Shown one piece after another: positions 57,019 through 64,000 of a stretch of 64,000 bases of DNA (position 1 is its first letter; every line of letters begins with the position of its first letter). The notes under the pieces were generated by a model. The model ran no database searches and was not told the origin of the DNA. It saw nothing but the letters and a program-made list of their open reading frames with translations. Where the stretch lies: NCBI GenBank assembly GCA_930367205.1, contig OV884014.1:113317153-113381152 (forward strand), written 5' to 3'. The stretch comes from Acanthosoma haemorrhoidale (Eukaryota; Arthropoda; Insecta; Hemiptera; Acanthosomatidae). A program made the position numbers and the translations under genes.

Positions 57019-58366
57019 CATATCATGAAGTTCGTGACTTGATTAAATATGGTTTGATTTGGCCGATATGATCTGCGATTTGACGTGAGCTTTTCCAAAC
57101 CTCTCTGACAGCTTGATGGATTAGTTTCCGTTCACTGGGTAATTTTTCATCACTTCCCTTTTCATTTTGCTGTGGAGCTAACGGAAAAAGTTAATGCTTC
57201 GTTATTGAAATTAATTAAGCGAGAAAGGGTCGTTTACAAAGTGACTGATGGTCGGGGACTACGTTTCCCCACATGGGCCATATTACTAACTATTTGTTTT
57301 ATCTGGATGAAGATATTTTACAGAGAATATTTAATGTTTTAGTATAGCGAGCTATAATGTGAACATGAAATCAATTTCTAGCTATGAAGAAATTTCTTTA
57401 AAGTCTTAAAACGGTCAACTACTGAATAAACTTCACAGGCCAAGATACTTGAATTAAAAATCACTAATTTGAAAATATTTATTTATATTTACTTATATAT
57501 ATATATATAAGGTTTGAAAACTGATGTACCAGAACACAAACTATTCAGGTGAGTATCTTAAGTATAATAATTTTCAGTAGTATCTTACCACTATTATATA
57601 ATCACATTATGTCCTTCAGGTGTTATAAGGAAAGAATAGGGGAGGTTCAGAATAAGACAAATATGGTGTTGAGAGAAACATATTAAAAACCTAGGACCTC
57701 CAGTTATCCATATACAAACACTGTAAATATCAAATATCTTTAGTGATTCATCGACAACTATTGTAATAAAAACAAAATAATAAATCTCTAATATATTTTA
57801 ACACTATTATTATTATAAATGCATGGATAGTATATATGTTCCTCATAAGAGACATGGGCTTACATGGAAGAATTATGTCTCGAAGCAAGACATGCCAAAG
57901 CCATAAAGCCTGTTCGCTCATAGAGAAGGTTGAACCACCGCGGTGAGGAGTGGCATTGATTGTTGTGTATCCATGAACCGCAGTGCTATCGCCTAATGAA
58001 CTTATCATCTCCGATTCCATCTTTGAGGTTTTTTCCTAGCATGAAAGAATAACTGAGGATTTAGCTTATCAAAATATTTGATAGCAAACAATAATATCAC
58101 CAGTTCAATAACTTTGTGCAGAAGCGAGCTCTTCTTGCTTTGGTTCAGTGGTCACCGAATAGCGGAAAGTAGGCGGGTTTTGTAAGGACCACGATTAAAT
58201 TGTAAACAACGGAAAATTATAATGTTTTAGTGGACGACTTGTATCGTTGTCTATTTTTAACTATTTAAATTATTATTTATTTCCATCCCTTGAAATCTAC
58301 AACTATTTAATAATACAGACAAAATTACTTCGTACATTTCATTGATAAAGATTCATTGATTCAATG
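57019..58366. other. No recognised feature
   Basis: AT-rich DNA without a supportable gene. A 90-codon minus frame at 57748-58020 has no motif. A short TA tract is at 57495-57510. Confidence 0.5.
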
Positions 58367-59125
58367 ATGATCTATAAATGTGTCCTCCGGCTAGCTCTGC
58401 TGTGCGGTGCCCCACTATTTACCCACTTTACTGACAATACAGCCAAATGTCTCCAACATTTCCAGAATGGGATCATGCAAAAAGTGGTCCGACATACCTC
58501 TCTCGAGAGGCTAAAGAACCCCGCCCCGTTGCTTGGTATGCCGTCGGTGGGTGAGTTCATCCGCCGGAGACACAAAGTTTTTTTACTCGTTGCAGCACCT
58601 GACAAACCCAGTGTTTAACACTATGACCCCACCACCCCTCCCACATCGACGGCAACACACTGTCGGGGAAAAATTAGGTTAGTAATTACTATGTAAGTTA
58701 GTTTTAAGGTTGATCAAAAAGGTGAGCCCCATCACCTTTATTAGTCAGTTAAGTCCAGTCATGTATAATGTGTATCATTATACTTGTTTATTCCATTATA
58801 TAATTTTTATAAAATAACCACCATAGGTAGACTCTCACTACCTTCCCGAACCCACCCGCCTCCTTTAGGCATCCCACACCCTATATCCTTCTCATACATC
58901 CTTCAAATGGGACTCCCCTTAGTGAAAGGCAACTATCAATCCAAAATAATTTTCCACATCCTATGAATAAGTTTGAGAGCTACGAAAAAAAAAACAAACA
59001 AAAACAAATCCTGTATATAATGTAGCGACGCTACAGGAAATACAAAAATAATTTGTTAATAGATTCGTCTGAGGATCTATAATTGTATATAATTATCTGT
59101 GAATTTAAAGGAGCTATGAACAAAA
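58367..59125 (+). mobile_element. Jockey-like family B copy, interrupted by family C
   Basis: The coding part reads MIYKCVLRLALLCGAPLFTH, then LQHFQNGIMQKVVRHTSLER and GEFIRRRHKVF, then shifts frame to LTNPVFNTM-like codons and ends near 58680. The 3' UTR (GGTGAGCCCCATCACC) is split at about 58821 by a family C tail and resumes at about 59004 (TGTATATAATGTAGCG) to about 59125. The 5' truncation point is the same as at 30655. Confidence 0.75.
58822..59003 (+). mobile_element. Family C 3' UTR inserted in family B
   Basis: It matches 37465-37652 and 37940-38124 (GACTCTCACTACC, GGCATCCCA, CTCCCCTTAGTGAAAGG) and ends in GCTACG plus an A-rich tail. It lies within the A-rich part of the family B 3' UTR, showing that C inserted after B. 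Confidence 0.65.
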
Positions 59126-59967
59126 ACAGAACATAAAAAACGTAAATCACAAAGTCAATGTGAACTTTGGCACTTCATTTCATTAGAAATCGTTAAGATG
59201 TTTGTGTGTTAGTCAAGATCTGTACTTTGAAGTTGTAGAAAGAAGTTGAATAGTCTCAGTAGCAGTTGGAAACGGATTCGGAAGGGAGTTTAGTACAATA
59301 AACCGGTCATCTCTTGGCTCTGTCACTCACGGACTAACTGATCAAGGTTCGCAATTACCTGTTTTACATTACCGTGTAATCGTTCTCCGAACAGTACTTT
59401 CAGGTAAACCCAACGCTGGATCGTCTTCTACTAAAGCAACAACAGGGGCTACTTTCTCGATGGTCACAGCCATTTTTTAAAATTAGAATTAGAATAGTCA
59501 AAAACAATCTTTTGATAAATTTTCAGAGGTCAGATAAGAAATCAAAATATATTTTTTTTAAATAATGTTTTTGAATATTTATTTGGGTTTCTTCATATTG
59601 ATTGCCTTCCTTTATGACTAATATTATTAACCTTTGCTTGTAGATGGTCAAAACTATCACGTTATCTGTGATTGTTTCGGTGATTGTGTATTTTGAAGTC
59701 AAACTTACAGGGTCATCGGAGCCTCGATTTCCCTCTTAAACTTCAAGCTTGGAATAGGAAATTGGTCATATTCACTCACGTTTAAAAACCTGTTTTGTAT
59801 CATTATAATTTTCATTAAATCAGTGTTATTCTGACTGACAGAAAATGTTGATCATTTCCATTTTTTTCAATTTTGTTGGATACATTGTATAAGTAAAAGT
59901 AAATATCTATGTACAATCTTTCTATTGTGCATATTATTGTTTTTTATCCACTTATAGTCAAATACGC
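59126..59967. other. No recognised feature
   Basis: No supportable coding or repeat signal. Confidence 0.5.
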
Positions 59968-60311
59968 AAACGCTTTTTTTTCTTTCATAGCCCCTTTAAA
60001 TTTACAGATAATTATAGCTCCTCAGGCGAATCTATTTACAAATTATTTTTATATTTCCTGTAGCATCACTACATTATCTATAGGTTTTTTTATTTTATAA
60101 AAATTATATAATGAATAAACAGGTATAATGATTATACGTGACTGGACTAAACCGACTAATAAATGTGATGTTGCTCACCTTTTTGATCAAAGTTAAAACT
60201 AACTTACATACTAATTCTTTACATAATTTTTCCCCGACAGCCTGTTGCCATCGATGCGGGAGGGGCGGTGAGGTCATAGTGTTAAACACTGGGTTGGTTA
60301 GGTGCTGAAAC
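59968..60311 (-). mobile_element. Jockey-like family B, 3' end only
   Basis: Read on minus this holds TNPVFNTM and PPLPHRWQQAVGE codons, a stop and the family B 3' UTR down to the poly-A (T run at 59977-59984). Its 5' end abuts the Penelope-like fragment. Confidence 0.75.
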
Positions 60312-60695
60312 GCAAATGTGAAGTAGTTCCCCATTTTTATATTGCCGCCCAATCAAAACTCGCGGATGTGAAATCCCCAAAGGTTGAGGGATTACTTTAT
60401 GCAACAGTTGGCTCATGTGTGGTCCGTCTTGATGTGGGAAGAACCGACTGTCCCTAATTCTTAAAAGTTGAGGACATTTTGTCCTTAACATTCTGTATCC
60501 TCTTCCAACATATTTCATGTCACACTTACCGCAGGGAATTCTGTAAACTCCAGAACGATCCCTGAATGGAATAGGGTGTGGATATGTGATTGCTAAGTGT
60601 GGTTTTTGAATTTGGAAACTGTGATCCCGGTTGGACTCAAGGTACGTTGGATGTTTGTATGTATCGCCAACATACCTTTGAGTGCCCCGACTCAC
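60312..60695 (-). pseudogene. Penelope-like element, GIY-YIG endonuclease fragment
   Basis: On the minus strand the frame reads PFRDRSGVYRIPCGKCDMKY, VGRGYRMLRTK, later SHPRVLIGRQYKNGELLHI. GVY-x(8-12)-YVG with a C-x2-C between the two motifs is the signature of the GIY-YIG endonuclease at the C-terminus of Penelope-like retroelements, where it cuts the target DNA. The reverse transcriptase part is missing, and a conserved Arg/His region after YVG appears eroded. The open frame then runs artificially into the neighbouring family B sequence. Confidence 0.6.
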
Positions 60696-61924
60696 ATGCT
60701 TCCCACTTTACTTTGTTGTCAGATATGTTTAATTAACACCTTCCAACAGTGCCTTCATTTGAAAGCATTGAACGAAATTCAGCACATTGTTAGGGACGTT
60801 TTCTGGAATTACTTTTGACGTTTAGTGATCCTGAAACTGACAAATAGCATTTATTCACAAATGTATCATTTTTGAGAACTAGATGGCTAAAACAGGCGTA
60901 GCTACGTAACGGATATAGAAATAACATCGCGTACGCACACACGCGTTAGTCCTGTACACACATCTGCTTTTATTGCCGATTGGCTGTAATACTCGGCAAA
61001 CGAAAAGTTAAATAACGGACCACAATAAACTGTTTTATCAGCAAACAGTTACATTTACTTAAACTTTCTATCAGATAGATAACTTCTTTGCTTTGAGGTC
61101 GGTTATTTTTACCTAACATCAAAAATATATTATACAACAATATATGTATATAACAACAAAACATATATTATATAATACTGTAGAGTTATATGAATTCCAA
61201 ACTCGAGCCGAATGGTTCGTAAAACAGCCCAGAATTAATCCTATTTGCGAATCGTAACATATTTTGTGTAGTTATATACCTGACGAAATAATAGCACTAC
61301 ATAACTATTTCCCTGCCAAAAACACCTTTACATAATGCCATCTCTTTATATTTTATGCAATCCTCTCATAATTCAGTTTATTTATTCTAATTATTACTAT
61401 TGATGAACTTATTGTATAAGTCATTCAGAATAAGTTCGTAGATAATACAGAAAAGTTAATAAGCTACTGATAATCAAAAATATTCTTTGGAAATTTTGCA
61501 TTACAGGCTCTTACATGAAAAAATGTAATATTAGTGCATCCTGTATCTAAAACACAAAAATCTTGAAACATACAGAGGATATAAAATTAAATGAAAGAAT
61601 TCTATTTGCAATCCTGTCCCATGAAACGTGTGATTAAAAGTTTTGTAAAAATGAATGCAATATATATGCCAACAGTGTACAGAAAATAGAATGATCCGAG
61701 CTAAGTATTTGGTCATGTTTTAACCAACGCCATGGGACTATGATAATTTCCAAATCACGAATATACTATCAAATAAAGCACGCTTAAATGATTTTTTTTT
61801 TGTATAAATTGTCAATAGTTCCATTTCCAGGTTACCCCATACCTGTTCCACTTGTTGGGCTTGATGATAGTTGGACCGCATAAGATCGAATTAAACTAAT
61901 AGCAGATTTAAATTATGACAAGTT
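60696..61924. other. No recognised feature
   Basis: AT-rich. No supportable gene. Confidence 0.5.
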
Positions 61925-62425
61925 TTAAGGGTCACAAGCCTAGACCGTATGGTCTGACCTAGCTAAAATACCTACCGTACCTCACCTTAAGCGTCACAAG
62001 CCTAGACCGTATGGTCTGACCCAGCTAAATACCTACCGTACCTCACCTTAAGTGTCACAAGCCTAGACCGTATGGTCTGACCTAGCTAAAATACCTACCG
62101 TACCTCACCTTAAGGGTCACAAGCCTAGACCGTATGGTCTGACCTAGCTAAAATACCTACCGTACCTCACCTTAAGGGTCACAAGCCTAGACCGTATGGT
62201 CTGACCGAGCTAAATACCTACCGTACCTCACCTTAAGGGTCACAAGCCTAGACCGTATGGTCTGACCTAGCTAAATACCTACCGTACCTCACCTTAATGG
62301 TTTACATGCCTAGACTGTATGGTCTGACCTAGCTAAAATACCTACCGTACCTCACCTTAAGGGTCACAAGCCTAGACCGCATGGTCTGACCTAGCTAAAT
62401 AACTACCGTACCCTTAAGGGTTTAC
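61925..62425. repeat. ~62-bp minisatellite, 8 copies
   Basis: The unit TTAAGGGTCACAAGCCTAGA, CCGTATGGTCTGACCTAGCT, AAAATACCTACCGTACCTCACC repeats eight times with 61- or 62-bp spacing (AAAT/AAAAT). Each unit has an internal dyad AGACC-GTAT-GGTCT. The last copy is diverged. Confidence 0.95.
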
Positions 62426-62539
62426 AGGCTAACAAATTTGAAATGTTTTGATTTAGGATGAACCGACGGATTTAAAATATAAATGCGTTACATAATAAAT
62501 AATACAACGAAACGAATCAATAAATAAACATATACATTA

Positions 62540-63809
62540 CGAGGGTGGTCTGAAAAGTTTCCGACCTGAACATGAAGATAGCAGCAGTCGTAAATAAAAG
62601 CTAGTGAATTTAGTTGTTCATCTGTTGACAGTTACTTACCAAAGTTTCAGCCATTTTGGACGCGCAGTTGTTGTGTAACAGTCGTTTGAGTGAGTCGATG
62701 TGAGTGTTTTTATGAAAATGGACAAAATCGAGTATCGAGCTGTCATAAAATATTGGTTTTTTAAAGGCAATACGCCTACACCAATCAAAGATGAGTTGGA
62801 TTCTGTGTATGGGGACTCTGCACCACCATATACCACAGTGAAATTTTGGGCAGCTGAATATAAACGTGGTCGTAAGAGCTTGGGAGACGATGAACGTTCG
62901 GGACGTCCAAAAACTGCAACTACCGACGAAAACATCGCCAAAGTTCACCAAATGGTGCTAGACGACCGCCGAATTAAAGTGAGAGAGATAGCAGAGGTTA
63001 TGAACATGTTAAAAGAACGTGTTTGTCACATATTAAATCAACATTTAGAGATGAGAAAGCTGTCCACGCGTTGGGTGCCGCGTTTGCTCACGTTAGACCA
63101 AAAACTTATTCGAATGAACATTTCCAACGCTCTGTTGGCGCAGTTTAGGCTTCGATTAATTACCGTGGATGAAACGTGGATACACCATTATATGCCCTAA
63201 ACAAAAATACAGTCCAAACAGTGAACTGCAAAGGGGGAACCGGGTCCAAAGAAAGCAAAAACTGTTTTTTCGGCCGGGAAAGTGGTGGCGACTGTTTTTT
63301 GGGATAGTCATGGAGTTATTTAATCGATTATCTTCAAAAAGGAAAAACCATTACAGGAGCATACTACGCATCATTACTTGACAAGCTGAAGGCAGAACTT
63401 GGGGAAAAACGGCCACATTTGCAGAAAAAGAAAATCCTGTTTCACCAAGACAACGCACCGTCTCACACCTCAGCAGTTGCCATGGCGAAAATCCATAAAT
63501 TACGGTTTAAACTGCTTGACCATCCGCCTCACTCACCAGATCTTGCCCCAAGCGACTTCTTTTTGTTCCCTCATCTAAAAATTGCGCTCGGAGGACAGAG
63601 ATTTTCGTCAAATGAAGCGGCAATCACCTTCGTGAACGATTATTTTGCAGAGAAAAACGCCGAGTACTATTTGGACGGGTTACAGAGATGGGTGCATCGC
63701 TGGTAGAAGTGTGTAGAGTTACAAGGAGGCTATGTTGAAAAATAAAAAAAAAATTCTGAAAAAACGTCTTGTTTCTTTGTTAGGTCGGAAAATTTTCAGA
63801 CCACCCTCG
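62540..63809 (+). mobile_element. mariner element, full length, TIRs intact
   Basis: The 1270-bp element has 28-bp TIRs (62540-62567 and 63782-63809, starting CGAGGGTGGTCTGAAAA) with one mismatch and TA duplications (62538-62539, 63810-63811). Length, TIR size and TA target are standard for mariner. The transposase is broken, so this copy could move only if supplied with enzyme by a relative. Confidence 0.95.
62712..63745 (+). pseudogene. mariner transposase (DD34D), irritans-like, broken
   Basis: The best start is the ATG at 62712. The N-terminal paired helix-turn-helix region (EYRAVIKYWFFKGNTPTPIK; GDDERSGRPKTATTDENIAK) and the linker WVPRLL are intact. The first catalytic Asp is in TVDETW (63168). 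A TAA at 63198-63200 then ends the frame. Later sequence in other frames carries HQDNAPSH (Asp at 63449) and LAPSDFF (Asp at 63554), exactly 34 residues apart, the DD34D of mariner. A TAG at 63704 interrupts the C-terminal RW-x-HRW motif before the final TAA at 63743-63745. The segment before TVDETW looks several residues shorter than usual. The motifs resemble the irritans subfamily. Confidence 0.9.
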
Positions 63810-64000
63810 TATATTTGAAAAACAAATTACTTTTCAGCGAATACTATATGAATTAAACGAAGTATAGTAGAATATTTACAATAAAAAATTATTTATTCAA
63901 TTTGATATAGCTCTTACGCCATCAACCGTCTCTACCTATAATATTTCTGAGTGGAAAATGAACTCCAAAACCTGGAAATTATTCAAAATCCAGAATATTT
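63810..64000. other. Right edge, no feature
   Basis: Short AT-rich flank after the mariner target duplication. Confidence 0.5.

Overview
This window reads as arthropod (most likely insect) nuclear DNA, made almost entirely of transposable elements and tandem repeats. It is AT-rich with long homopolymers and (TA)n tracts. Its recognisable elements are typical of insect genomes: Ty3/gypsy, Jockey-like non-LTR, Penelope-like, mariner, Tc1/mariner with long terminal inverted repeats (TIRs), and piggyBac-like. I found no convincing host protein-coding gene, rRNA or tRNA. No species can be named from the sequence.

Layout. 0-7 kb: a perfect 96-bp inverted repeat pair, two diverged dispersed repeat pairs, and a broken MADF-like fragment. 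7.2-9.7 kb: a 23-bp array, a piggyBac-like remnant with a stop in the transposase N-terminus, then 29-bp and 25/68-bp arrays. 10.4-16 kb: 3' ends of Jockey-like families (called A and B here) and an internally deleted Tc1/mariner element with ~82-bp TIRs. 17-22.2 kb: a probable solo LTR, a 36-bp array and a ~1.6-kb element with ~300-bp TIRs. 23-31.4 kb: a family A copy, then four unrelated arrays almost back to back (26/52-, 50-, 18- and 50-bp periods), then family B. 32.5-44.2 kb: transposase and Jockey debris and two solo LTRs of one family with intact 5-bp target duplications, one of them inside a ~1-kb inverted repeat. 45-48.6 kb: two mariner relics joined head to head, a non-LTR reverse transcriptase C-terminus and another family A tail. 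49.2-57.0 kb: a complete Ty3/gypsy retrotransposon. 58.4-60.7 kb: nested family B/C copies and a Penelope-type GIY-YIG fragment. 61.9-64 kb: a ~62-bp array and a full-length mariner with intact TIRs but a broken transposase.

The only element that looks intact is the Ty3/gypsy retrotransposon at 49161-57014. Its two ~1.18-kb LTRs differ, as far as I can see, by one A in a poly-A run. It has a tRNA-Leu-like primer site, a Gag with two zinc knuckles, and a Pol carrying protease, reverse transcriptase, RNase H and DD35E integrase, with no env. Gag and Pol are in -1 register. The gag stop is preceded by the heptamer CCCAAAT and followed, after a 6-nt spacer, by a GC-rich hairpin, which is a textbook -1 frameshift arrangement. 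A second, perfect 13-bp hairpin sits just before the polypurine tract.

Everything else is degraded or non-autonomous. The density of fragments in both orientations, plus several long inverted repeats that could make double-stranded RNA, makes this a plausible heterochromatic or small-RNA-producing locus. That is inference only and would need small-RNA data.
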